From an uncultured Flavobacteriaceae bacterium (GTDB lineage Bacteria > Bacteroidota > Bacteroidia > Flavobacteriales > Flavobacteriaceae), in contig CANKYF010000017.1 in assembly GCA_947487895.1 (NCBI GenBank), positions 54,575-118,574 on the forward strand: DNA of 64,000 nucleotides. The letters are read 5' to 3'. Every line of letters starts with the position of its first letter. Position 1 is the first letter of the stretch. Shown piece after piece: positions 18,824-28,142 of this stretch. A program made the position numbers and the translations under genes. The notes below the pieces were generated by a model. The model did not search any database, was not told the DNA's origin, and worked only from the letters and a program-made list of their open reading frames with translations.

Positions 18824-19392
18824 GATGTAGGTTATAGTTGGGCTTAATAGATTATTATAATAACAACCTATTAATATGGAAAGATAATTAAAAATTTAGA
18901 CATCATCAAAACTCTCTCATTTCATAAAGCATTGAAAATGATTTTGTTAAAGAAAAATAATGTTTAAACATTAACTATTTATGATTATTCTAACAAGACA
19001 CAAAATGACTGTAATCATCTAAATTTCAGTTATTTATAATATTTTCTTCTTTCAGGCAGTTTTAAGACTTATTTATAGCATCTTACTTTTGAAAATTACT
19101 AGACCAATGTCAGCTATATTTTCTAATTCTCTGCTGCTTAATCACTATCAAGGTGTTAGAATAAAAGAATATAAATTAAGTTTTAAGTTAGTTTTGTTAG
19201 TTGATAAAATCTATTAAATTGGTTTTTAGATAGGTTTTATTTAATGAAAAAGTGACTTATTTAAGAGCTTTTGTGTCAAAATATATAGAAAGTCGAAAAT
19301 AATTTGAAACTTTTTGTAACATTATCCGACTTATAAACGTATAATTAATGAGTACCAAAACTATTCATAATTTAATTACAGGAGATTTATAG
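18824..19392. other. Long intergenic region upstream of rpoD
   Basis: 569 bases between divergent genes. It holds a TACTTTTG promoter-like box at 19084-19091 (+), about 300 bases before rpoD, and an ECF-like promoter candidate at 19316-19342. I see no convincing ORF or structured RNA; a non-coding RNA from the 19084 box cannot be excluded. Confidence 0.5.
19316..19342 (+). promoter_or_regulatory. Candidate ECF-sigma-type promoter for rpoD
   Basis: GTAAC (19316-19320), 17-base spacer, CGTAT (19338-19342), about 50 bases before the ATG. The layout resembles promoters used by extracytoplasmic-function sigma factors (GTAAC/GGAAC with CGT), not the TAnnTTTG type seen at other genes here. Confidence 0.35.
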
Positions 19393-20256
19393 ATGAGACA
19401 ACTTAAAATTACGAAGCAGGTTACTAATAGAGAAACTGCTTCCCTAGATAAATATTTGCAAGAAATTGGTAAGGTAGATCTTATTACTGCAGACGAAGAA
19501 GTAGAATTAGCACAACGTATTAAAGCTGGCGATCAGATAGCTTTAGAAAAATTAACAAAAGCTAATTTACGTTTCGTAGTATCTGTGGCTAAGCAATACC
19601 AAAATCAAGGACTTACATTACCCGATTTAATTAATGAAGGTAACTTAGGTTTAATTAAAGCTGCACAACGTTTTGATGAAACGCGTGGTTTTAAGTTTAT
19701 ATCTTATGCCGTTTGGTGGATTCGTCAGTCTATACTTCAAGCATTAGCAGAACAGTCTAGAATTGTACGTTTACCTTTAAACAAAATTGGTTCTATTAAT
19801 AAAATTAATAAAACATTTGCCTTTTTAGAGCAAAGTCATGAACGTCCGCCAAGTGCAGAAGAAATTGCTAAGGAATTGGACATGACTATTAATGATGTAA
19901 AAGAGTCTATGAAAAACTCTGGACGTCATGTAAGTATGGATGCTCCTTTAGTTGAAGGTGAAGATTCTAACTTATATGATGTATTAAATAGTGGTGAGTC
20001 TCCTAACCCTGATAAAGAATTGTTACACGAATCTTTACGCACTGAAATTGAACGTGCTCTAGAAACATTAACACCTCGTGAAGCAGATGTTATTAGATTG
20101 TATTTTGGCTTAGGAAACCAACACCCTATGACGCTTGAGGAAATAGGAGAAACATTTGATTTAACTCGTGAGCGTGTAAGACAAATTAAAGAAAAAGCTA
20201 TTCGTAGATTAAAACATACGTCTAGAAGTAAAATATTAAAAACTTATTTAGGATAG
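19393..20256 (+). CDS. rpoD: Primary RNA polymerase sigma factor (sigma-70, short Bacteroidota form)
   Basis: Housekeeping sigma factor, 287 residues, lacking the long region 1.1 and non-conserved insertion of proteobacterial RpoD, as is normal in Bacteroidota. Region 1.2 ([20 protein letters not shown]), region 2 ([37 protein letters not shown]), region 3 and region 4 ([22 protein letters not shown]) are intact. The start at 19393 is preceded by AGGAG at 19380-19384 with 8-base spacing, a Shine-Dalgarno-like site that is rare among the other genes here. Two terminators in tandem follow. Confidence 0.96.
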   Translation: MRQLKITKQVTNRETASLDKYLQEIGKVDLITADEEVELAQRIKAGDQIALEKLTKANLRFVVSVAKQYQNQGLTLPDLINEGNLGLIKAAQRFDETRGFKFISYAVWWIRQSILQALAEQSRIVRLPLNKIGSINKINKTFAFLEQSHERPPSAEEIAKELDMTINDVKESMKNSGRHVSMDAPLVEGEDSNLYDVLNSGESPNPDKELLHESLRTEIERALETLTPREADVIRLYFGLGNQHPMTLEEIGETFDLTRERVRQIKEKAIRRLKHTSRSKILKTYLG

Positions 20257-20285
20257 TTAATAAATAACTCCTAAATTACCGCAAC

Positions 20286-20313
20286 AACAGTTACACATAA
20301 CTGTTCGTTTTTT
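20286..20313 (+). terminator. First of two tandem terminators after rpoD
   Basis: AACAGTTA/TAACTGTT, 8-bp perfect stem with a 4-nt loop, then CG and a T-run. Confidence 0.75.
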
Positions 20314-20325
20314 GATTGATGAAAG

Positions 20326-20358
20326 AACCCTCGGCTGATTACCGGGGGTTTGTTTTTT
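20326..20358 (+). terminator. Second of two tandem terminators after rpoD
   Basis: 9-bp GC-rich stem (20326-20334 with 20342-20350, one T-G wobble), 7-nt loop, T-run. Confidence 0.88.
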
Positions 20359-20415
20359 TATTACCATTCTCCAAATCCATTACCAAAAGAGGGGGACTTA
20401 AAAAAGACTTTTAGT

Positions 20416-20423
20416 TATATTTG
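20416..20423 (+). promoter_or_regulatory. Promoter -7 box for rpe
   Basis: TATATTTG, exact TAnnTTTG, its G 16 bases before the ATG at 20439. This implies a very short leader. Confidence 0.6.
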
Positions 20424-20438
20424 CCAAAAATTAATTAA

Positions 20439-21098
20439 ATGGACAAATTGATAGCACCTTCAATTCTTGCAGCAGATTTTGCAAACCTTCAACGTGATGT
20501 AGAAATGGTAAATAATAGTGAGGCTGACTGGTTTCATATAGATGTTATGGATGGGCATTTTGTTCCAAATATTTCTTATGGCATGCCTGTCATCCAAGCT
20601 ATTAAAAAACACGCTACTAAACCACTTGATGTTCATTTAATGATTGAAAAACCTGAACGCTACATTGAGGAATTTGCAAAAGTAGGTGCAGATATTATAA
20701 CAGTGCATTATGAGTCTACAGTACATTTACATAGAACTTTAACCCAAATAGAAAATGCTGGCTGCAAAGCAGGAGTTGTTCTTAATTTAACGACCCCCGT
20801 ATCTGTTTTAGAAGATATTCTTCCTAAATGCTACATGGTGTTATTAATGTCTATTAACCCCGGATTTGGTGGTCAAAAATTTGAAGACATCACCTATAAT
20901 CGTGTTAAAAAACTAAGAAATATGATAGACGAAAGGGGGCTAGATACTAGAATAGAAATAGATGGTGGTGTATCTAACAAAAACATTGAAGCTCTTGTTG
21001 AAGCTGGTGCAGATACTTTTGTAGCAGGAAGTTATATATTTAAAAGTGACAACCAAATTGAAACTATTAAAGACTTAAAAGCTTTAGCTAATTCTTAA
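20439..21098 (+). CDS. rpe: Ribulose-phosphate 3-epimerase
   Basis: Metal-dependent TIM-barrel enzyme interconverting ribulose 5-phosphate and xylulose 5-phosphate in the pentose-phosphate pathway; 219 residues, normal length. Signatures are IAPSILAADFANL at the N-terminus, HIDVMDGHFVPN with metal/catalytic H33 and D35, the second His in DVHLMI, and the phosphate loop EIDGGVSNKN with the second catalytic Asp. The stop abuts the stop of the convergent peptidase gene with no spacer. Confidence 0.97.
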   Translation: MDKLIAPSILAADFANLQRDVEMVNNSEADWFHIDVMDGHFVPNISYGMPVIQAIKKHATKPLDVHLMIEKPERYIEEFAKVGADIITVHYESTVHLHRTLTQIENAGCKAGVVLNLTTPVSVLEDILPKCYMVLLMSINPGFGGQKFEDITYNRVKKLRNMIDERGLDTRIEIDGGVSNKNIEALVEAGADTFVAGSYIFKSDNQIETIKDLKALANS

Positions 21099-21935
21099 TT
21101 AATAACCTGATACATTAAAGTTAAGCATTTGCTTTATTAACGTATATATTTCCGGAAATTCACCTTTAAATTCTTTAGGTGTTTCTATAAAGCTTTCAAT
21201 AGCAACTGCCAAAAATTCAAATTGATTAGTATACGCGTATTTTCTAAAATAATCTGAGTTTATTAAAGTATTTCTTAAAGACTCATTTTTAGATAGCTTT
21301 TTGGAAAGTTCCTTGAAAGTATCATTAAAAATAGAAGAACTAATATCTCGTTCTTTCATACTATTTAAATGAATGGCATGTGTGAATTCGTGTATACCAA
21401 GGTTTAAATTATCATTTTCAATATCATAACCTTCTTTGAAATCTTTCCAAGATAAGACTAGGGTTTTCATCTTTGGATTGAATTCTCCTTTGTGATAGTC
21501 ATCATTTATTCTGGAGTAAAATGCCTCAGGATAAATAACAATTTTTGAAAGCAATCCTATATAAAAATCTCTAAACCCAAATGTTAACATTACAGCTGTA
21601 GCAGAAATAAGCACCTTCATTTCTTCTGTTACTTCAAGACCTTCTCTTCCTAAAAAATATTTATCTTTTATGAAAGATGCTACCCTATGCTCAAAAAATA
21701 TTTTATTCGATTGATTTAAATTATTATAGAAAAAAAAATTATTTATTAATATTGATTTTTGGGAATCATTTAATTTCCTCTTAAATAGATATAAATGATT
21801 ATAAAACGGCTTTTTATACTTCATAACATAGGCCATTTCAATTAATTTGAATAGATATCTAAAAGTCATTACAAATAAAACCGTGAATACAATAACTAAA
21901 ATGGTCTTATTGCTTGAGTTGTATGTTTCGAACAC
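21099..21935 (-). CDS. MtfA-like zinc metallopeptidase
   Basis: A 278-residue membrane-attached protein of the zincin-like MtfA/anthrax-lethal-factor type. An N-terminal helix (about 9-29) anchors it. The metal site HEFTH (H182, E183, H186) is intact, and the downstream EFLAVAIESF segment likely gives the third ligand. MtfA in enterobacteria is an aminopeptidase that binds the Mlc repressor, but Mlc is not expected in flavobacteria, so the role here is open. It is positioned between rpe and the first PUL regulator; no functional link is implied. Confidence 0.75.
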   Translation of the reverse strand: MFETYNSSNKTILVIVFTVLFVMTFRYLFKLIEMAYVMKYKKPFYNHLYLFKRKLNDSQKSILINNFFFYNNLNQSNKIFFEHRVASFIKDKYFLGREGLEVTEEMKVLISATAVMLTFGFRDFYIGLLSKIVIYPEAFYSRINDDYHKGEFNPKMKTLVLSWKDFKEGYDIENDNLNLGIHEFTHAIHLNSMKERDISSSIFNDTFKELSKKLSKNESLRNTLINSDYFRKYAYTNQFEFLAVAIESFIETPKEFKGEFPEIYTLIKQMLNFNVSGY

Positions 21936-22000
21936 TAAAATAGTTTTTATTGTAACGTAAATTAATGAAGTAAAATTACAATAGTCTTAGTAACATACTA

Positions 22001-25000
22001 TTAAATAAGAACCTTTTTCTTTACATAGCTTGTAGGCGTGTCTCCAAAAAATTTCCTGAAACATTTTCCAAAATAGTTTGGGTTACTGAATCCAACCATA
22101 TAACTTACTTCTGCAATAGTAAATTTCTTTTGTTCTAAAAGTTGTGCTGCTCTTTTAAGCCTTACTAACCTCATAAAATCGTTAGGAGATTGTCCTGTCA
22201 ATTTTTTTAATTTTCTAAAAAATGTTGAACGACTTGTATTCATGTCTGCTGCCAACTCATCTATCCAATACAATTCATTACCCATATTTACTTCCATTAA
22301 ATCCATTATACGCTTTAAAAACTCTTCATCAAGAGATGTTAATGTGATCTTTTCAGGAGTTATTTCTTTTTCAGTTTGAAAACGCTTTCGCATTTTTTCT
22401 CTGGATTCTATAAGTTTAGTAGTTCTAACCTCTAACAACTTCATATTAAAAGGTTTCGGAATATAAACATCTGCGCCTGATTCCACGCCTTTTATTCTAT
22501 GCTCTACTGAGTTTAAAGCTGTTAATAGTATAACTGGTATGTGACTAGTTCTTATATTATTCTTTAAAGTATAACAAAATTCAATACCATCCATTTCTGG
22601 CATTAAAACATCACTTATAACTAAATCTGGGATTTCTTTTAAAGCTACATTTAATGCTTCTTTACCGTTTTTAGCTTCTAAGGTATTATACTTAGAAAAT
22701 AATCCATCTTTGACCAAATTTCTAATATCTTCATTATCATCAACTATAAGTACTGTAGATTTATCTGTTTCTTCTTGAGTTTCTGTTTCTTCTAAATCAT
22801 AAATATCTAATTTATCATTTTCATCAAATTCTTTTTCTGTTAATTCTTCATATACAGGAAACTCAACCACTTCTTCTGGTAATAAATGTGCTTTTCCTAA
22901 TGGTAACTTAATTACAAAACATGTTCCTATTCCTTCTTCAGAATTAACACTAATTTCCCCATGGTGAAGATCTACTAAATCCTTAGTTATCGCTAAACCT
23001 ACTCCTATTCCCTTATTTCTTTTAGTTGATTGGTTTACTTGATAGAACCTATGAAAAATATACTGTAGTTTATCCTTGCTTATCCCTATTCCATTATCTT
23101 CGACCTCAATTTGCACAAAATTGGCAGACATATCTCTACCTATTACATTAACAACCTCATCTAAAGGTTTTTTAACGCGTACTGTTATTTGCCCGCCTTT
23201 AGTTGTAAATTTAATGGCATTAAAAATTAAGTTGTTTAATATTTTTTCTAATTTGTCCCAATCAAACCAAAGACTTTCATCATACAACTGACTTTCAAAA
23301 ACAATTTCTACTTCTTTTTTTCTTGCCGATGATCTAAATGAAAATGTAATTTCTCTAACAAAATTTATAATATTAGCTTTAGTTGCACTAAGTTTAGTTT
23401 CTCCAACTTCTATTTTCCTAAATTCCATTAATTGATTTACCAAACGTAAAAGGGACCCCGCATTTCTTTGCACCACTTTTAGCTTAGATTTTATTGCTTC
23501 ATTATTTTTAACTGATTCTAATACTTCTTCTAAAGGATTTAGAATTAGTGTTATTGGTGTTTTAAAATCATGAGAAATATTTGTAAAGAATTGTAGTTTT
23601 AATTTGTTTACCTCTTCAATTTCTTTTTGTAATTTTAATGAAGCTTGTCTTTGTGATTTCATTCTACTATAAGAGAAAATACCAAACAAAAACAATAACA
23701 CTAATAAACTGTAAACCAAATAAGCCCAATTTGTTAGCCAAAAAGGCGGATTTATTTTTAATTTAACAGAGGCTATCTCTTCGCTCCAAAAATTATCATT
23801 ATTAGAAGCTTTTATTTTAAAAGTATAGTTTCCAGATGAAAGGTTTGTGTAATGGGCAAAAGACAAACCCTTGGAATTCACCCAATCTTTATCAAAACCA
23901 TCAAGTTTGTATTTAAACTTATTTTTTTCTGGTGCAGCAAAATGTAATCCAGCAAATTCAAAAGTGAGTGTATTTTCGTCGTATTTTAAATTAATTTCTT
24001 TTGATAGGTGAGATAAAGATTTCTCTAACACGGCTCTACCATTAAATTCTTCATTTACCTCAACTTCTTTGTCATTAATTTTTAAACCGGTTAATTTTGG
24101 TTGGGCTGGTATTGTATTTTCTTTTAAATCATTTGGATGAAAAATATTGAGTCCTCTTAATCCTCCAAAAAACATATACCCATCTTCATTTTTAAAATAG
24201 GCATTCATTCTAAAATTATTACTCTGCAACCCATCATCTCTACTCAAATTAGTAAATGTCTCGGTTTCAATTTCGAATACAGATATGCCGTTATCTGTGC
24301 TTATCCATAGCTTATTTTGATCGTCTTGCAAAATACCATAAACAGCATCGTTTGATAATCCGTCTTTTTCTGTATAATGAGTAAAAACAGGATCTCCTAT
24401 ACCGTTGTCAGGTAGTACCATTTTATTTAGACCTCCTCCAAAAGTACCTACCCAATAATTTCCATCATTGTCTTCATGAATAGAAAAAACTGAATTATGA
24501 CTTAGACTATTTTTATTATTTTTATCGTGTTGATATGAAATAAACTTATCTCTTTCTCCTTCTTTTCCTTTTATAATTAAGTTTAATCCACCAAATAAAG
24601 TACCTACCCAAATATTCCCTTTACTATCCTCATAGATACAACTTATCTCTTTACCACTTATACCATACTTATCATTTTTATCAGGCAGATAGTAGTTTAT
24701 GTTTGAAAAATCAAACTCATTACTGTTTGTCTTTTTCTTTTTTTTCCATTTAGCTAAACCATTTAATAAAGAACCAAACCATAAATTACCATCTCTATCT
24801 TGAATTGAAGAAAAAACCTCAAGCATACTAATAGGTGTGAGATGAAAAGACTTTTTACTTGACCCCGGTTTGGAATCCATATATACAATTCCTCTAGTTG
24901 TACTTAACCAAAAAACATCTTTCTTATCTCTTAATAGAGACCACACTGGTTGCTGTATTTTTAATTGGTTATTTGACAATTCATTATTAATATAGAAACG

Positions 25001-26218
25001 CTCATAAGAAGGTTTTCTAAAATGGTTTTCTTTAAATGTAATTTTATTTAAGCCATTTTGAGTAGCAACCCATAAATTATTGTCTTTATCTTTAATAATT
25101 GCATTTATTGATGAATTCGTTAATGACTCTTTTGAAAGTTCATTTTTATTTAAGGTAATTATAGGTTTTCTTTCTAAATTTGATTTATTTAATCCTCCTT
25201 CTTCAGTACCAACCCAAAGCACGTTAGTTTTATCTATTAGTATGGCTTCTACATTACCACTACTTATACTTTTTGGATTTAAAGGATCTGGGACATAAGT
25301 CTTATACTTACCTGAGTCTGGGTTAAGTAAAAACAAACCATGACCATGTATGCCTACTAATAGTTCTTTGTTTAGTGTCTCAAACATAGACAAAATACCT
25401 CCATAATCATCATTATCAGATTTGAACAAATCAAAATAATATTCTCTGTAATGTGTTGATTCTGGCTTATTAAAGCTATTAGGTTTATTAATTTTTAAAA
25501 GCCTTGTATCTTCTAAACTAACCCAAAGACACCCCTTTTTATCTAAGAATAAAAGCTTAACACTCTCATTTAAATGTTTAAAATGGACAAACTCTTCTTT
25601 ACCATTAACATTTATTAGCTTATTCAACCCTTCAATGGTTCCCACCCATAGATTTCCTGATTTATCTTTTGTAATGCAGTGTATTTGATCACTATTAATA
25701 CTAGACATATGGTTAGGTTTATGGGAATATACTTTGGGGAATTCTCCTTTTTTATCAGAAGGGTCAAAATAATACAGCCCTGAATGTAAAGTGCCAACCC
25801 ACAGAGCTCCGTTTTCTTCTGGATATATAGCAGTAATACGTGCATTTTCTAGAGCTTTGGGATACACTAAAAACTTTTGAGTTATCACATCAAATTTACA
25901 AAGCCCCTTACCAGTGCCTACTAAAATATTTCCCTCTGAATCGAGTTCTAATTCAAAAACAGAATTATTTATTAAACTACTAGAATTATTAGGCTCATGT
26001 CTAAAAACAGTAAATCTTTGCCCATCATATTTATACAGTCCATTTGGAGTTGCAATCCATAAAAAGCCTTCATTATCTTGAATGATATTCATTACTGAAC
26101 TTTGGTTAAAACCTTTCTCATCAATGAAATGCTCAAACTTTAATTCAGGTAATTGACAAACTCCAACAAAAGTTTGAAATAAGAAAAACAAAAGACAAAT
26201 TTGTGGTACAATTCTCAA
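22001..26218 (-). CDS. Hybrid two-component system regulator (HTCS) of PUL module 1
   Basis: A 1405-residue one-protein sensor/regulator in the inner membrane. Signal peptide (1-22), periplasmic double beta-propeller of Reg_prop repeats (about 30-730, many GNLWVGT-like blades), Y_Y_Y domain (about 745-810), membrane helix (about 813-836). HisKA follows with H883 in ISHDFKTP, then the ATPase domain (VEDNGIGIS; GVGLAI), the receiver with phospho-acceptor D1203 in ISDVLMP, and a C-terminal AraC-type DNA-binding domain (about 1290-1405). Such proteins bind a glycan fragment in the periplasm and activate the adjacent susCD genes. It lies directly downstream of susC1-susD1, separated by a terminator, and is closely related to the second HTCS in the window. 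Confidence 0.95.
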   Translation of the reverse strand: MRIVPQICLLFFLFQTFVGVCQLPELKFEHFIDEKGFNQSSVMNIIQDNEGFLWIATPNGLYKYDGQRFTVFRHEPNNSSSLINNSVFELELDSEGNILVGTGKGLCKFDVITQKFLVYPKALENARITAIYPEENGALWVGTLHSGLYYFDPSDKKGEFPKVYSHKPNHMSSINSDQIHCITKDKSGNLWVGTIEGLNKLINVNGKEEFVHFKHLNESVKLLFLDKKGCLWVSLEDTRLLKINKPNSFNKPESTHYREYYFDLFKSDNDDYGGILSMFETLNKELLVGIHGHGLFLLNPDSGKYKTYVPDPLNPKSISSGNVEAILIDKTNVLWVGTEEGGLNKSNLERKPIITLNKNELSKESLTNSSINAIIKDKDNNLWVATQNGLNKITFKENHFRKPSYERFYINNELSNNQLKIQQPVWSLLRDKKDVFWLSTTRGIVYMDSKPGSSKKSFHLTPISMLEVFSSIQDRDGNLWFGSLLNGLAKWKKKKKTNSNEFDFSNINYYLPDKNDKYGISGKEISCIYEDSKGNIWVGTLFGGLNLIIKGKEGERDKFISYQHDKNNKNSLSHNSVFSIHEDNDGNYWVGTFGGGLNKMVLPDNGIGDPVFTHYTEKDGLSNDAVYGILQDDQNKLWISTDNGISVFEIETETFTNLSRDDGLQSNNFRMNAYFKNEDGYMFFGGLRGLNIFHPNDLKENTIPAQPKLTGLKINDKEVEVNEEFNGRAVLEKSLSHLSKEINLKYDENTLTFEFAGLHFAAPEKNKFKYKLDGFDKDWVNSKGLSFAHYTNLSSGNYTFKIKASNNDNFWSEEIASVKLKINPPFWLTNWAYLVYSLLVLLFLFGIFSYSRMKSQRQASLKLQKEIEEVNKLKLQFFTNISHDFKTPITLILNPLEEVLESVKNNEAIKSKLKVVQRNAGSLLRLVNQLMEFRKIEVGETKLSATKANIINFVREITFSFRSSARKKEVEIVFESQLYDESLWFDWDKLEKILNNLIFNAIKFTTKGGQITVRVKKPLDEVVNVIGRDMSANFVQIEVEDNGIGISKDKLQYIFHRFYQVNQSTKRNKGIGVGLAITKDLVDLHHGEISVNSEEGIGTCFVIKLPLGKAHLLPEEVVEFPVYEELTEKEFDENDKLDIYDLEETETQEETDKSTVLIVDDNEDIRNLVKDGLFSKYNTLEAKNGKEALNVALKEIPDLVISDVLMPEMDGIEFCYTLKNNIRTSHIPVILLTALNSVEHRIKGVESGADVYIPKPFNMKLLEVRTTKLIESREKMRKRFQTEKEITPEKITLTSLDEEFLKRIMDLMEVNMGNELYWIDELAADMNTSRSTFFRKLKKLTGQSPNDFMRLVRLKRAAQLLEQKKFTIAEVSYMVGFSNPNYFGKCFRKFFGDTPTSYVKKKVLI

Positions 26219-26253
26219 AATAAGTATTTATCTAAATTAATTTAATAAAATTT

Positions 26254-26285
26254 AAGCGGCTCAAAAAATTTTTGAACCGCTTTTT
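26254..26285 (-). terminator. Terminator between susD1 and the HTCS gene
   Basis: Inverted repeat of about 14 bp (one C-A mismatch) with A/T runs on both flanks, centred at 26268. Confidence 0.7.
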
Positions 26286-26368
26286 AAACTAAAACAACTT
26301 AATAAAACTAACTTTAATGAAAAAAAGTTAAGATTTATTTTTTTAAACTCTCTAAATACTTTTCTTAG

Positions 26369-28126
26369 TTAATACGCAGGGTCTTGCGTTAATATTCCTG
26401 ATTGTAAATCTATTTCAGACTGCGGTAATGGTATATGATCATCCTGACCAGAAGTATACGTAGCTCCTTGTATCCAAGGTAATTTATTATCTGATAACTC
26501 AGAAGCTAAATAAGCATTAATCGTTTCTGCATCTATCCCCCAACGTACCAAATCTTGAAAACGCATACCTTCTAAGGCAAATTCTAAACGCATTTCATGA
26601 CGTATTGCTTTTAAAGCATACGCTTGATCTGGAAAAGACGTATATAATCCCAATTGATAATTTGCTGCTGGCTGATCCATATCAATATCTATAGGATCAT
26701 CTGCTCCAAATGTTGTATTATTTACTCTACCCATTACTACATCATCTTGCGCTCTTTCTCTAATTTGGTTAACCAAATCTCTAGCTAAGCCCAAGTCATT
26801 TTCTTCAGCAGCTACTTCTGCACGCCATAAGATAACATGACCTAATCTAAAGAGTCTAAAATTATTGGCATTTAAACCTGGCGCCCAACCATGAGAAGTT
26901 ATGGAAAGGGTACCTTTATTTCTCTGGTAGAACATAATTTTCTTATTCAAGAAAGGTCCCATTCCTAATTCATCTTGAATCCAATCACTACCACTCATTG
27001 GTCCCCAATCTAAGAAAGGTATACCTCGTCTTGCAATAGTCCAATCTACTCTTGGGTCTAAAGCTTGAGTAGTTGGTGTAAATGGTTCTGTATCTAACAA
27101 TGTATAATCTTCAAGTAATAAATCGTCTTGAAACGTGTCTAAATAAGGTAATCCATTGGCATCTGTCTTATAAGCATTAAATAAATCAAAACTAGGGGCA
27201 CTGTAAGAACAACATAAACCAACATCATTACCTCTTGGGTATAACGTAAGGTGATCTGTTCCTCCATTGTGTTGTCCAGCTCCATCATTTATACTATACT
27301 GTACTTCAAAAATACTTTCAACATTATTTTGCTTTTCCTCATCATGATTATCATAAAAATGAGGTGCCAAAGAAAATGGACCATTATTAATAATATCATC
27401 TAATAAAGGTTTAGCTTGGGCAAATTCCTTTTGAAATAAGTGCACTCTAGCTTTTAAAGCTTTTGCAGCCCATCTAGAAGCACGACCAACTTGTGAAGGT
27501 ACTTCTTCCATGTTATTATCAATACCCCATTGTAAATCTGCTTCTATATTATCCCAAACTGGACCTATATTTGGAACTTCACTTGCTATAACATCTTCTG
27601 TTATATAAGGTATGCTCTCAATTTTAGATTGCAATTGGAAGTGAAACCAAGCACGCAACCATCTAGCTTCCGCTTCCATCTGTCTTGCTGCACTTTCTGA
27701 TATTACATCACCTGCACTTCTTATAACCCTAAGCACATCATTAGCTCTAGACACACCATCATAGTTACCTCTCCACAATTCATCTACCCAACCATTACTT
27801 GGGTCTACTTCATAACGTTCAATAAGGCTAATTGGAGACCAACCTGTAGTTTGATCACCACGATGCATATCATCGGAAAGTACATCTCCCCAAACCCAGT
27901 TGGTAACTGAAGAACCTCCAGTAAAACCTGCTCCACCAGCAGAGTAACCATCTATTAAAGAATAAGCACCAATCAATAAGAAATCTGCCCCTTCTTCAGT
28001 TGAAAGAGCCTGAATGTCTACACTCTGCTTAGGCTTTTCCTCAAGAAACTCGTCTGCACATGAAGTGAAAATTAGCATCCCTATAGCAAATGCTAATAAA
28101 CTGTTTTTAAAATTTAAAATTTTCAT
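26369..28126 (-). CDS. susD: SusD/RagB-family surface glycan-binding lipoprotein (module 1)
   Basis: A 585-residue outer-membrane lipoprotein that captures oligosaccharide and caps the SusC transporter. Signal with lipobox FTSC (Cys23) followed by ADEFLEE; typical SusD N-terminal motif LEEKPKQ. Helical TPR-like scaffold with the conserved EAEARWLRAWFHFQL segment (about residue 150), and the C-terminal SusD region with RHEMRLEFALEGMRFQDLVRWG. The start lies 16 bases after susC1, so the pair is co-transcribed. Ligand cannot be predicted. Confidence 0.95.
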   Translation of the reverse strand: MKILNFKNSLLAFAIGMLIFTSCADEFLEEKPKQSVDIQALSTEEGADFLLIGAYSLIDGYSAGGAGFTGGSSVTNWVWGDVLSDDMHRGDQTTGWSPISLIERYEVDPSNGWVDELWRGNYDGVSRANDVLRVIRSAGDVISESAARQMEAEARWLRAWFHFQLQSKIESIPYITEDVIASEVPNIGPVWDNIEADLQWGIDNNMEEVPSQVGRASRWAAKALKARVHLFQKEFAQAKPLLDDIINNGPFSLAPHFYDNHDEEKQNNVESIFEVQYSINDGAGQHNGGTDHLTLYPRGNDVGLCCSYSAPSFDLFNAYKTDANGLPYLDTFQDDLLLEDYTLLDTEPFTPTTQALDPRVDWTIARRGIPFLDWGPMSGSDWIQDELGMGPFLNKKIMFYQRNKGTLSITSHGWAPGLNANNFRLFRLGHVILWRAEVAAEENDLGLARDLVNQIRERAQDDVVMGRVNNTTFGADDPIDIDMDQPAANYQLGLYTSFPDQAYALKAIRHEMRLEFALEGMRFQDLVRWGIDAETINAYLASELSDNKLPWIQGATYTSGQDDHIPLPQSEIDLQSGILTQDPAY

Positions 28127-28142
28127 TTCTTTCTTTTTTTAT

